NCBI RefSeq assembly: GCF_002993285.1
Contig: NZ_CP027433.1
Span: 62,001-126,000, forward strand
DNA from: Gordonia iterans
GTDB taxonomy: Bacteria > Actinomycetota > Actinomycetes > Mycobacteriales > Mycobacteriaceae
Reading direction: 5' to 3'
Length of the DNA stretch: 64,000 nt
The notes below the pieces were generated by a model. That model made no database searches. It was not told the DNA's origin and was given only the letters and a program-made list of their open reading frames with translations. The stretch's first letter is position 1; every line of letters begins with the position of its first letter. The position numbers were made by a program, and so were the translations under genes. Below, in pieces: positions 8,876 through 16,745 of the stretch.

Positions 8876-10591
8876 TCAGCGGCAGCGGACGATCGGCTCC
8901 GGCGCGTACTTGACCGTCCGGGTGTGCCGCGACACCTCGGCCCCGGTCCGCGCGTCCCTGATGATGCGAGTGTTGGACGTAGTGAAACCCGGGCTGCCGC
9001 TGCTGGGGATGCAGTCGTCGCCGGCCGGGAGCTCGATGGTCTGCGGGCTGGTCGGCGCGGTCCGTTGCCCGGTCACCGACTCGACGTCGTACTGCTTCGT
9101 CCCCCACAGGCGGACCGTGATCGACGACGGCGACCACACCGTCTCGACGTACAAACCGCTGCGCAGGGTGTTCTTGAACTGCAGGTCGATGGAGCCCTCG
9201 AAGACGGTGGCTTCCCGCGCCTCGGGATACCGCGAGATGTAGTACGCGTGCTCGGTGTGCGTCACGTCCTCCAGTCCCGCGAAGTACGCCGCGTTGTACA
9301 GGGTTGTCGCGAACTGGGAGATCCCGCCGCCGATCGCCTTCGAAGCGTGCCCGTGGTCGATGATCGTCGAGCTCACGTACCCCTGCGCCGCGCCCCGCGG
9401 CCCGGTGTGCCCGTTGAGCGAGAACACCTCGCCGGGCAAGATCACCGCACCGTCCACCTGCTGAGCGACCAGCCGGATGTTCTCCCCCGAGGGGCCCGTG
9501 AAGTCGCCGGTCGTGAACTCCGCGACCACTTCACGCACTCCCAGTTTCCGGGCGCGCTCGGTGGTGATCTTGGGCTTCTTCGTCACGTACGCCACGTCGG
9601 CCCGGCGGTTCCGGTTCACCGATGCGGCGGCCAGCGCCTCCGCGGTGCCTGCCGCGTCGAGTTTGGCTCCGTCGGTCGCCGGCACCACGCGAGGGCGACC
9701 GCCGGAGATGCGGAACGACGCATCGACTGGAGCCGCCTCGGTCTCGGCCAGATCGCGGCCCAGCACAGCACGCAACGTCCGCTGCGCCACCGCAGGTTTG
9801 AGTCCGCCCGCACCGTCGGGCACAAAGGTCACCAGTGCGCCGAGCTGGTTCGGACTCACCGTGAGGGTCTGGCCGCGCCCCCGCAACCGCACAGTCGAGG
9901 CGGTCACCTGGCGAGCCGGGCCGTCCATCGTCGCCTGCACGGTCTCGGCGGACACGGTCGGATCGAACGGCTCCATCGCCAGCCTGACGGGTCCCCCGCC
10001 CAGCCACTGGGCCTTCAGCGTGGACTTGGCTGCTTCGCGGTCGATCCGCAGACCCGACGACGGCAGGTCCGCCACCGGGGTGGTGCCGTCGAAGTGCACG
10101 CCCCCCTCGACGGCCGCACGCTCGAGCACCTTGCGTTGGGCGTCGAGCTCTTCGTGGAAGGCCGCTTCGTCCAGGTGCACCACCGGCGCCACCTGATGCG
10201 CGAGCCCGAGCATGCCGGTCAGCCGCGTCCACGGGTTGCGCGGCTGTTCCAACAGCCGGTCGAGGGTCGCCTCGGCGTCGAAGGTGAGCCCGAGAGCGGC
10301 CGGATCGATCTCCGCCTGCCCGGATTCGGTGTGCACCACGACGGGCGCGGCCGCCGAGACCGAGAGCTTCGCCAGTGCCGCGCGCGCTTGTTCAGGGGTC
10401 AGCCCGCCGAGCGCGAACTCGGAGATCTGCGCCCCGCGAGCCGTCTTGCCACTGCTGACGACGAGATCGATCGCAAAGGCCAGGCCGCCGAGGAGGATCA
10501 GCACCAGCACGGTGCGGACGAACCAGACACGGGTGCCCGCGCGCGGAGGGCGGGATCCGCCGTGTCGGGGCGGGGCACTGGAAGATGTCAC
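8876..10591 (-). CDS. VanW-family cell-wall protein with PG-binding repeats
   Basis: A 571-residue membrane-anchored protein. One N-terminal transmembrane helix (about residues 22-45) is followed by an extracytoplasmic region with repeat domains of the PG_binding_4 type (for example GGLTPEQARAALAKL). The C-terminal VanW domain contains PGEVFSLNGHTGPR and GGGISQFATTLYNAAYFAGL. The VanW domain has no proven enzymatic activity; it occurs in proteins tied to peptidoglycan and vancomycin-resistance clusters. I chose the GTG at 10591 because the 30 residues before it are Arg-rich and unconserved. A TACTAT box lies 11 nt upstream. The 311-bp upstream gap carries a structured, attenuator-like element (10681-10806). 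Confidence 0.82.
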   Translation of the reverse strand: MTSSSAPPRHGGSRPPRAGTRVWFVRTVLVLILLGGLAFAIDLVVSSGKTARGAQISEFALGGLTPEQARAALAKLSVSAAAPVVVHTESGQAEIDPAALGLTFDAEATLDRLLEQPRNPWTRLTGMLGLAHQVAPVVHLDEAAFHEELDAQRKVLERAAVEGGVHFDGTTPVADLPSSGLRIDREAAKSTLKAQWLGGGPVRLAMEPFDPTVSAETVQATMDGPARQVTASTVRLRGRGQTLTVSPNQLGALVTFVPDGAGGLKPAVAQRTLRAVLGRDLAETEAAPVDASFRISGGRPRVVPATDGAKLDAAGTAEALAAASVNRNRRADVAYVTKKPKITTERARKLGVREVVAEFTTGDFTGPSGENIRLVAQQVDGAVILPGEVFSLNGHTGPRGAAQGYVSSTIIDHGHASKAIGGGISQFATTLYNAAYFAGLEDVTHTEHAYYISRYPEAREATVFEGSIDLQFKNTLRSGLYVETVWSPSSITVRLWGTKQYDVESVTGQRTAPTSPQTIELPAGDDCIPSSGSPGFTTSNTRIIRDARTGAEVSRHTRTVKYAPEPIVRCR

Positions 10592-10680
10592 AACGGAATT
10601 CAATAGTAGTGAGTGATCGGGCGCACGCCGCGTACGGCGGGACCGGACGGCGACGCGCCGGCGGGGCGAGTTCCCGCACA

Positions 10681-10806
10681 CATGAAAGCTCCGGCCGAAC
10701 TGCCGGGTCGGGGGTCAGGCAGTGCAGCCGGAGCTATCCCTTATATAGCTGGGGCGCCAGGCGGCGTTACACCTTCGCCGGAGAAATTCTGGAGCTCTCC
10801 GTATTA
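10681..10806 (-). ncRNA. Candidate structured leader or small RNA upstream of the VanW gene
   Basis: On the minus strand a TAATAC -10-like box (plus 10801-10806) is followed by about 110 nt of structured sequence. It ends in a compound hairpin with 9-bp outer arms (plus 10687-10695 and 10727-10735) and 5-bp inner arms (10700-10704 and 10718-10722), then TTTCAT. A second helix, AGCTAT/ATAGCT (10732-10737 with 10745-10750), shares bases with the terminator arm, so the two cannot form together. That is the architecture of an attenuator or riboswitch expression platform. The VanW start lies 90 nt downstream. I do not recognise a known class. Confidence 0.4.
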
Positions 10807-10824
10807 CCAGGTCAGGAACGTGAA

Positions 10825-10858
10825 ACTCCGCCGCGGCCGGAGTCGGCCACGACGGAGT
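10825..10858 (-). terminator. Hairpin terminator after fadA2
   Basis: ACTCCG (10825-10830) pairs with CGGAGT (10853-10858), and an inner GGCCG/CGGCC helix lies between them. On the minus strand the stem is followed by TTTC. It lies 45 bp after the fadA2 stop. Confidence 0.6.
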
Positions 10859-10902
10859 CGCGCCCCGGAGTCCGGGAATCGGCGTACCCGTCGACTCGGC
10901 GG

Positions 10903-12210
10903 TCAGCCTTCGATGATAGCGGTGACGCCCTGACCGCCCGCGGCGCAGATAGAGATCAGCGCCCGGCCGCCACCGTTCTCGCGGATCATCTTGGCGGTCT
11001 GGGCGACGATGCGGCCACCGGTCGCGGCGAACGGGTGACCGGCCGCCAGCGACGAGCCGCGCACGTTGAGCTTGCTGCGGTCGATCGCGCCCAGGGGCTT
11101 GTCCAGCCCGAGCCGCTCGGCGCAGTACTCCTCGGACTCCCAGGCAGCCAGGGTTGCCAGGACCACCGAGGCGAAGGCCTCGTGGATCTCGTAGAAGTCG
11201 AAGTCCTGCAGGGTGAGGCCGTTGCGCTCCAGCAGGCGGGGGACCGCGTAAGTCGGAGCCATGAGCAGGCCGTCCGGGCCGTTGACGTAGTCGACGGCGG
11301 CGGTCTCGGTGTCGACCAGGTACGCCTGTACGGGGAGGCTCTTGGCCTCGGCCCACTCGTCGCTGGCCAGCAGCACCGCCGACGCACCGTCGGTGAGCGG
11401 GGTGGAGTTGCCCGCGGTCATGGTGGCATCGCCCAGCGAGACGCCGAACACCGGCTTGAGCTTGGCCAGCTTCTCCACCGAGCTGTCGGCACGCAGGTTC
11501 TCGTCGCGGGTCAGGCCCTGGAAGGGCGTCACCAGATCGTCGAAGAAGCCGGCGTCGTAGGCCTTGGCCATGTTCTGGTGGCTCGCCGCAGCCAGCGCAT
11601 CCTGGTCGGCCCGGGCGATGCCGAACTCCTTGGCGGTGATGGCGGCGTGCTCGCCCATCGACAGGCCGGTGCGCGGCTCGCCGTTCTGCGGAATCTCGAT
11701 GCCCAGCTTGGTGACCAGCGCCAGGGCCGCCTTGATCCGGTCGGGCGTGGTGCGGGCGCGGTTCACCTCGAGCATCTGCAGGCGCATCTCCTCGGAGACT
11801 CCGATCGGGGCATCGGACGTGGTGTCCACGCCGCCGCCGATGCCGACGTCGTAGCGGCCGCGCGCGATGCCGTCGGCCACCGAGTTGATCGCCTGGAGGC
11901 CGGTGCCGCAGGCCTGCTGGAGATCGAACGCCGGGGTGTACGGCGAGAGCGAGGTGCCCAGGACGCTCTCGCGCACCAGGTTGAAGTCGCGCGAGTGCTT
12001 CAGCACGGCCCCGCCGACCACCATGCCGAGTTGCTCGCCCTGGAGGTTGAACCGGCTGACCAGGCCCTGCAGTGCGGCGGTGAACATCTCCTGGTTACCG
12101 ACCTTCGCGTAGGCGCGGTCCTGGCGCGCGAACGGGATGCGGTTGCCGCCGAGGATGGCGACCGGCCGCGCCTGGCGGGTCTCCGGCTTGCGGGGGGTGT
12201 ACGAGGCCAT
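10903..12210 (-). CDS. fadA2: Acetyl-CoA acetyltransferase (thiolase) FadA2
   Basis: A 435-residue thiolase that cleaves 3-ketoacyl-CoA, or condenses acetyl-CoA in reverse. It carries the nucleophilic cysteine in QQACGTG (about residue 90), the YEIHEAFA histidine motif, SLAAGHPFAATG, and the C-terminal base in ISICAAGGQG. Length and N-terminus match M. tuberculosis FadA2 (Rv0243, about 440). The ATG at 12210 has GGAG 8 nt upstream. It diverges from fabG4-htdX across a 194-bp promoter region with a palindromic operator. Thiolase, ketoacyl reductase and hydratase would together carry out successive steps on a 3-ketoacyl or 3-hydroxyacyl thioester. Confidence 0.94.
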   Translation of the reverse strand: MASYTPRKPETRQARPVAILGGNRIPFARQDRAYAKVGNQEMFTAALQGLVSRFNLQGEQLGMVVGGAVLKHSRDFNLVRESVLGTSLSPYTPAFDLQQACGTGLQAINSVADGIARGRYDVGIGGGVDTTSDAPIGVSEEMRLQMLEVNRARTTPDRIKAALALVTKLGIEIPQNGEPRTGLSMGEHAAITAKEFGIARADQDALAAASHQNMAKAYDAGFFDDLVTPFQGLTRDENLRADSSVEKLAKLKPVFGVSLGDATMTAGNSTPLTDGASAVLLASDEWAEAKSLPVQAYLVDTETAAVDYVNGPDGLLMAPTYAVPRLLERNGLTLQDFDFYEIHEAFASVVLATLAAWESEEYCAERLGLDKPLGAIDRSKLNVRGSSLAAGHPFAATGGRIVAQTAKMIRENGGGRALISICAAGGQGVTAIIEG

Positions 12211-12282
12211 GGATCGACTCCTGCGTTGAACGTTCTCTTCGACTCTCCGACTCTATCGGGGAGTCCGGACTTGTCCCCTATT

Positions 12283-12298
12283 CTTACTATTGAGTAAG
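12283..12298. promoter_or_regulatory. Candidate TetR operator in the fadA2/fabG4 divergent promoter
   Basis: CTTACT-ATTG-AGTAAG is a perfect 6-bp-arm palindrome with a 4-bp centre, flanked by TT on each side. It matches the tetR autoregulatory palindrome (15455-15480) in its core TTAC-N6-GTAA. It lies 72 bp from the fadA2 start and 106 bp from the fabG4 start, so one bound dimer could control both directions. Confidence 0.6.
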
Positions 12299-12404
12299 TT
12301 AGTTGTCGACCCAGGTACCTGCGTCGATCGACTGGACCGGCGTGGGAACTACCATTGACAGGACGCAAGAGCCTGTATGTTCCACACCTGCAAAGGAGAC
12401 TGTC

Positions 12405-13838
12405 GTGGCCGGCAGCAACGATCTCTACTCTTCCTTCGTCAACTCGGGCCCGGGCGCGTTCATCGCCAGCAAGGTCGGGCTCCCGCAGCCCCCCTCGCTG
12501 CGCCGCTACTCGTCGTCTCGGCCTCCGCTGGGCGGTCCGGTCCTGCTGGGCGGCTTCGGCCGCCTCGTCGAGCCGGTGCGCGAGATCCTCAGCGCCGCCG
12601 GCGCCGGGAGCGAAGCGAGCGGGCCGCAGAGCACCGGCGCCGGGAGCGAAGCGAGCGGGCCGCAGAACACCGGTGATTACGACATCGTGACCAACAACAC
12701 CACCGGTCGCAGCGCCGACAAGCTCGGCGCCGCGGTCTTCGACGCGACCGGGATCAGCGACGCCGCCGCTCTGGCGCAGCTCTACGAGTTCTTCACCCCG
12801 GTGATGCGCTCGCTGGGCAATTCCGCCCGCATCGTGGTCCTCGGCACCACCCCCGAGCTCGCCGCATCGCCGGACGAGCAGGTCGCCCAACGCGCCCTGG
12901 AAGGCTTCACCCGGTCGATCGCCAAGGAATTGCGCGACGGCGCCACGGCACAACTGGTCTACGTGCACCCGAAGGCCAAGACCGGGGTGAGCGGCCTCGA
13001 GTCGACTCTGCGCTTCCTGCTGTCGGGCAAGTCGGCCTACGTCGACGGCCAGGTGATCCGGGTCGGCGCGGCGAACGCGACCACGGTGGACAGCTGGGAC
13101 AAGCCGCTGGCCGGCAAGGTCGCCCTGGTCACCGGCGCCGCCCGCGGCATCGGCGCCACCATCGCCGAGGTCCTTGCGCGCGACGGCGCCCACGTGATCG
13201 CCGCCGACATCCCGGCCGCCGGCGAGGCGCTCAGCGAGACCGCCAACAAGATCGGCGGCACCGCGCTGCCGCTGGACGTCACCGCCGACGACGCCGGCGC
13301 GAAGATCGCCGAGCACGTCACCGAGCGCCACGGCGGGCTCGACATCATCGTCAACAATGCCGGCATCACCCGGGACAAGCTGCTGGCCAACATGGATGAC
13401 GGCCGCTGGAACTCGGTGATCGCGGTCAACCTGATCGCGCCGCAGACCCTGGTGAACGAGCTCGTCGCCCGCAAGGCGCTGCGCAAGGGCGGCGCGGTGA
13501 TCGACGTCTCGTCGATCGCCGGGATCGCCGGCAACCGCGGCCAGACCAACTACGGCGCCTCCAAGGCCGGCGTGATCGGCCTGGTCGATGCTTACGCGCC
13601 GATCCTCGCCAAGGAGGGCATCACCATCAACGCGGTCGCGCCGGGCTTCATCGAGACCGCGATGACCGCGGCCATCCCGCTCGCCACCCGCGAGGTGGGT
13701 CGCCGGATGAACTCGCTGCAGCAGGGCGGTCAGACGGTCGACGTCGCCGAGACGGTGGCCTACTTCGCGAGCCCTGCGAGCAACGCCGTGACCGGGAACG
13801 TCGTGCGCGTATGCGGCCAGAGCCTGCTGGGTGCCTGA
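12405..13838 (+). CDS. fabG4: 3-oxoacyl-thioester reductase FabG4 (long, two-domain)
   Basis: A 477-residue high-molecular-weight FabG. An N-terminal flavodoxin-like region of about 230 residues lacks a functional cofactor site. The C-terminal catalytic SDR has [24 protein letters not shown], a Ser in [10 protein letters not shown], and YGASK. It reduces 3-ketoacyl-CoA or -ACP with NADH. M. tuberculosis FabG4 (Rv0242c) is about 454 residues. The extra length here comes largely from a tandem 36-bp repeat (12601-12672) inserted in frame in the N-terminal domain. The GTG start at 12405 has AAAGGAG 6 nt upstream. Its stop overlaps the htdX ATG (TGATG), so the two genes are translationally coupled. 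Confidence 0.94.
   Translation: MAGSNDLYSSFVNSGPGAFIASKVGLPQPPSLRRYSSSRPPLGGPVLLGGFGRLVEPVREILSAAGAGSEASGPQSTGAGSEASGPQNTGDYDIVTNNTTGRSADKLGAAVFDATGISDAAALAQLYEFFTPVMRSLGNSARIVVLGTTPELAASPDEQVAQRALEGFTRSIAKELRDGATAQLVYVHPKAKTGVSGLESTLRFLLSGKSAYVDGQVIRVGAANATTVDSWDKPLAGKVALVTGAARGIGATIAEVLARDGAHVIAADIPAAGEALSETANKIGGTALPLDVTADDAGAKIAEHVTERHGGLDIIVNNAGITRDKLLANMDDGRWNSVIAVNLIAPQTLVNELVARKALRKGGAVIDVSSIAGIAGNRGQTNYGASKAGVIGLVDAYAPILAKEGITINAVAPGFIETAMTAAIPLATREVGRRMNSLQQGGQTVDVAETVAYFASPASNAVTGNVVRVCGQSLLGA
12601..12672 (+). repeat. 36-bp tandem duplication inside fabG4 (repeat D)
   Basis: Two 36-bp units (12601-12636 and 12637-12672) differ at one base. They encode [12 protein letters not shown] and [12 protein letters not shown]. 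The unit includes GGAGCGAAGCGAGCGGGCC, which looks like dispersed intergenic-repeat sequence rather than FabG4. From memory of M. tuberculosis FabG4, the flanking segments (REIL... and DYDIV) are directly joined there. Confidence 0.8.
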
Positions 13839-14725
13839 TGACCAAGACCGTCACCCTCACCGGACTGCCGTCCGCATCGACGCAATACCCCAAGGCCGTG
13901 GGCGCCATGCTCCCCGTCTTCGGCAAGCCCTCGCGCGTGGCCGCCGACGCGCAGGTGCCCGACACCGTCTACCGGATCGAGAACCTCCGCGTCGACCGTG
14001 ACCGCCTCCGGGAGTACTGCCGCACCACCGGGACCCAGTTCGGCGCCGACCTGCCGCTGACCTACCTGTTCGTGCTGCAGTTCCCGCTGGCGATGGAGCT
14101 CATGGTGTCCGCGGAGTTCCCGTTCGCAGCGGTCGGCTCGGTGCACGCCGAAAACCGCATCGAGCGGTTCCGCCGGATCGGCGTCGACGAGCCGCTGACC
14201 ATCGCGACGCGCGCGGAGAACCTGCGTGAGCATCGCAAGGGCATGCTGGTCGACGTCATCTCGGAGTTCTACGTCGGCCGCGAACTGGTGGCCGTGCAGA
14301 CCGGCACCTTCCTGAAGCAGCAGCGGACCAGCCTGTCCGACGAGCCGCGTGGCCCCGCACCGAAGGAAACGGCACCGCCGCCCCCCGATCGCGTAGTGTC
14401 CGTCGACCTAGGCCTGATCCGTCGGTACGCGGCCGCGTCCGGCGACCGCAATCCGATCCACATGGCGGACCTGTCGGCCAGACTGTTCGGCTTCAGCCGG
14501 GCCATCGCGCACGGGATGTGGAGCGCGGCCACCGCGATCGCCAATCTGGAGGCCCAGCTGCCGGGCGGGGTCGTGTACACGGTGCGTTTCGGCAAGCCGA
14601 TCCTGCTCCCGGCCAAGGTGAACCTCTACACGGCGAAGAACGACGACGGCGGTTACACCGTCTCGATCCTCAACCGGAAGAAGGGCTACCCGCACCTGAC
14701 GGGCACTCTCACCCCGCGCGGCTGA
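13838..14725 (+). CDS. htdX: MaoC-like (R)-3-hydroxyacyl thioester dehydratase HtdX
   Basis: A 295-residue double hot-dog protein corresponding to M. tuberculosis Rv0241c (HtdX). The C-terminal hot-dog carries the hydratase-2 motif SGDRNPIHMADLSARLFGF followed by IAHGMW, with the catalytic Asp and His. The N-terminal half is a degenerate hot-dog. It interconverts (R)-3-hydroxyacyl and trans-2-enoyl thioesters. The ATG at 13838 overlaps the fabG4 stop, so fabG4-htdX form one operon. A 17-bp-arm inverted repeat follows and probably terminates transcription. Confidence 0.92.
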   Translation: MTKTVTLTGLPSASTQYPKAVGAMLPVFGKPSRVAADAQVPDTVYRIENLRVDRDRLREYCRTTGTQFGADLPLTYLFVLQFPLAMELMVSAEFPFAAVGSVHAENRIERFRRIGVDEPLTIATRAENLREHRKGMLVDVISEFYVGRELVAVQTGTFLKQQRTSLSDEPRGPAPKETAPPPPDRVVSVDLGLIRRYAAASGDRNPIHMADLSARLFGFSRAIAHGMWSAATAIANLEAQLPGGVVYTVRFGKPILLPAKVNLYTAKNDDGGYTVSILNRKKGYPHLTGTLTPRG

Positions 14726-14753
14726 GGCCGGGACGACCGAGCCCCCAGACGGC

Positions 14754-14789
14754 GATCGAGCGGAGTCGAGCTCTCGACTCCGCTCGATC
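14754..14789 (+). terminator. Perfect inverted repeat after htdX, made of repeat family B
   Basis: GATCGAGCGGAGTCGAG (14754-14770) and its exact complement (14773-14789) are separated by 2 nt, between the convergent htdX and tetR genes. The same half-unit, TGATCGAGCGnAGTCGAGATC, occurs singly near 27376-27395 and 59462-59482. A dispersed repeat therefore seems to have been doubled into a bidirectional terminator. Confidence 0.65.
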
Positions 14790-14844
14790 AGCGGGAACAG
14801 GCTCGATCACCGAATCCGCTCGACCGTCGAACGGGCTCGAACGG

Positions 14845-15450
14845 TCAGCTCTCCTCGCTGACGCCCACGCCGCGCAGGCCGCGCCACGCGATGCCGAGCA
14901 GCAGATCGGTCGCGGCGTCGAAGTCGACGTCGCCCTCGGAGATGCGATCGGCCACGGCCTCGGCGGCGCCCACCAGCGCGACTGCCGTCAGTTCGAAGTC
15001 CACCTCCGACGCGCTCTCCACGGTGGTGCCCTGCCGGATCAGCTCGGTGATCATCTCGGTGATCTGGGTGCGCGCCTGAGTCACCACATTCGAGAAGCCG
15101 GCGCTGCCGCTGGCGACGCGGTAGATCACCCGCCACGACTCGGCGTTGCTGTGCACGTAGCTGAGGAACTCCCGGACCAGGATCCGCGCCTGCTCGCGCT
15201 GCCGCAGAGACGGATCGAAGCCGGCGCTCATCGCGTCGATGAAGCGACCGGACTCGCGGCTGATGCAGGCCGAGAACAGCTCATCCTTGGAGCCGTAGTA
15301 CAGGTAGAGCATCGGCTTGGAGATCTCGGCGCGCGCCGCGATCGCGTCCATCGAGGTGTCGCTGTATCCGCTTTCGGAGAACTCCGCGATCGCCGCATCG
15401 AGCATCTGCTGTTCGCGCACGGCCCTCGGCAGGCGCTTGGTTCCGGCCAT
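14845..15450 (-). CDS. TetR-family transcriptional regulator (Rv0238-like)
   Basis: A 201-residue TetR repressor. The N-terminal helix-turn-helix is recognisable in EQQMLDAAIAEFSESGYSD, TSMDAIAARAEISKPMLYLY and YGSKDELF, and a variable ligand-binding domain follows. Its N-terminus (MAGTKRLPRAVREQQMLDAA) closely matches Rv0238, which holds the same place beside lpqI in M. tuberculosis. The ATG at 15450 is preceded by no Shine-Dalgarno. TAAGTT, a -10-like hexamer 7 nt upstream, lies inside a perfect 26-bp palindrome (15455-15480). This implies leaderless transcription and tight autorepression. The likely effector is an acyl-CoA or fatty acid, given the putative targets fadE5, fadA2 and fabG4-htdX (inference). 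Confidence 0.9.
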   Translation of the reverse strand: MAGTKRLPRAVREQQMLDAAIAEFSESGYSDTSMDAIAARAEISKPMLYLYYGSKDELFSACISRESGRFIDAMSAGFDPSLRQREQARILVREFLSYVHSNAESWRVIYRVASGSAGFSNVVTQARTQITEMITELIRQGTTVESASEVDFELTAVALVGAAEAVADRISEGDVDFDAATDLLLGIAWRGLRGVGVSEES

Positions 15451-15454
15451 ACCG

Positions 15455-15480
15455 GAAAACTTACCATCGGGTAAGTTTTC
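15455..15480. promoter_or_regulatory. Autoregulatory TetR operator overlapping the tetR -10 box
   Basis: GAAAACTTACC (15455-15465) and GGTAAGTTTTC (15470-15480) are perfect 11-bp arms around ATCG. The palindrome begins 4 bp upstream of the tetR start codon and contains its -10-like hexamer TAAGTT. Confidence 0.8.
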
Positions 15481-15522
15481 GCAGGTCCGGACGTCCGGGA
15501 TCCATGCCGATCCGTCGAAATG

Positions 15523-16722
15523 TCAGCAGTCCAGCACCCCTTTGGCGCGCAGAATCCGCACCACCGAGGCATCGACCCGATCACGCCGGAGCTTTCCGGA
15601 CTTCACCGCGGCTTCGAGGGTGTTGAGAACCTTACTCACCGCGTCGGTCGACAGCCACAGGCCGATGTCCAAACCGGCCTGGAAGGCGCGCAGCACCGCC
15701 CGGTCGATCGAGTACTTGTCGGTGATGGCCTTCATCCCGGAGAGGTCGTCGGAGAAGATCACTCCGTCGAAGGGCGGGGCGTCGTACCCGGTCCCCGTGC
15801 GCAACAGGTTGATCGCGCGCGGACTGATGCTGGCTGGGGTGTCCGGTGCGGTGAGGCCGGGCACGATCAGGTGCCCCATCATCACTCCCGCATCGCCCGG
15901 GTTCTTGAGCAAGGTCCGGTACGGCGCCAGGTCGGTGTTCTTCAGCTCCGACAGCGGCGGCGTGCGGACCGCACCGGTGTGCGAGTCGCCGGAGGAGTGG
16001 CCGTGGCCTGGGAAGTGCTTGTAGACCGGCATGATCCCCGCGTCTTGCAGGCCCCGCGCGAACGCGCCCGCGTACTCGGCCACCACCTTCGGGTCCGCCG
16101 AATAGGAGCGGTCGCCGATCACCGCGTCATCGTTCTGGGACGAGACGTCGACCACCGGCGCGTAGTCGACGGTGATGCCGAGCTTCGCCATCGCCTCGCC
16201 GGCCTGGCGCGCCTGCGCGCGTACCTGGGCCGGCGTCGCACCGGCCGCGACCTCGCGTGCCGACGGCAGGTCGATTCCGAGCGAAGACAGGCGCGCGACC
16301 CGACCGCCCTCCTGATCCACCGACACCATCAGCGGCACATCCGCCGATTCGGCGATCTTCTTCGCCGACCCGTCGGTCAGCATCGACAGGTCGGTCCAGC
16401 TTCCGATGAAGATGCCGCCGACCTGCTCGTCGGCGACCACCTGCCGTGCATCGGCGGCGCCGGTCACTCCCACGACGAGGCGCTGGGCAAGCTTCTGCCG
16501 CAAGGTGAGCCTCGCCAGTTCGGGTGCACCACAGCCGGCCGGCGCCGGTTCCGAACTGGATACGGCCACCGACGACGACGGGGAGGAGACCACCGGCGAC
16601 GACGCCGGCGACGCCTGCTCCGCGTCCGTGCCGCAGCTCACCAGGAGAGCCGCGCCGATCGCCGCACTGAACAGTCGGACGGCGCCACGCCGGAATCCGG
16701 CGACTCCCGAGGTTCTATGCAT
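15523..16722 (-). CDS. lpqI: Lipoprotein beta-N-acetylglucosaminidase LpqI (GH3)
   Basis: A 399-residue exported lipoprotein. The signal peptide ends in the lipobox LLVSC at about residues 26-30, followed by a Ser/Ala-rich linker and a glycoside hydrolase family 3 TIM barrel. Catalytic-region motifs are VDQEGGRVARL, KHFPGHG and FSDDLSGMKAI. LpqI (Rv0237) releases GlcNAc from muropeptides for cell-wall recycling. The start at 16722 has a TACCAT -10-like box 6 nt upstream and no Shine-Dalgarno. The promoter overlaps that of the divergent DUF2613 gene. Confidence 0.93.
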   Translation of the reverse strand: MHRTSGVAGFRRGAVRLFSAAIGAALLVSCGTDAEQASPASSPVVSSPSSSVAVSSSEPAPAGCGAPELARLTLRQKLAQRLVVGVTGAADARQVVADEQVGGIFIGSWTDLSMLTDGSAKKIAESADVPLMVSVDQEGGRVARLSSLGIDLPSAREVAAGATPAQVRAQARQAGEAMAKLGITVDYAPVVDVSSQNDDAVIGDRSYSADPKVVAEYAGAFARGLQDAGIMPVYKHFPGHGHSSGDSHTGAVRTPPLSELKNTDLAPYRTLLKNPGDAGVMMGHLIVPGLTAPDTPASISPRAINLLRTGTGYDAPPFDGVIFSDDLSGMKAITDKYSIDRAVLRAFQAGLDIGLWLSTDAVSKVLNTLEAAVKSGKLRRDRVDASVVRILRAKGVLDC

Positions 16723-16728
16723 GAGCGA

Positions 16729-16738
16729 ATGGTAGCTT
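16729..16738. promoter_or_regulatory. Overlapping divergent -10 boxes (lpqI / DUF2613)
   Basis: ATGGTAGCTT contains TACCAT (minus strand, 6 nt before the lpqI ATG) and TAGCTT (plus strand, 7 nt before the ATG at 16746), sharing 2 bp. The two start codons are only 23 bp apart. Both mRNAs would be leaderless, and RNA polymerase could occupy only one direction at a time. Confidence 0.55.
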
Positions 16739-16745
16739 GGTGCTC

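Noticed and set aside
10770-10800. Glycine-riboswitch-like GGCGAAGG segment on the minus strand
   Set aside because: The flanking conserved GGAGAG...CTCTCAGG pairing of the class is not completed. It was kept only as an unclassified structured leader.
10786-10830. TPP-riboswitch-like string (CCTGACCTGGTAATACGGAG) on the minus strand
   Set aside because: It resembles the 3' half of a TPP riboswitch, but the CTGAGA half and the required pairing are missing, and the downstream gene is unrelated to thiamine.
12303-12404. Longer FabG4 start at 12303
   Set aside because: It would begin almost at the operator and run through the promoter. The GTG at 12405 has a perfect Shine-Dalgarno and matches the family N-terminus.
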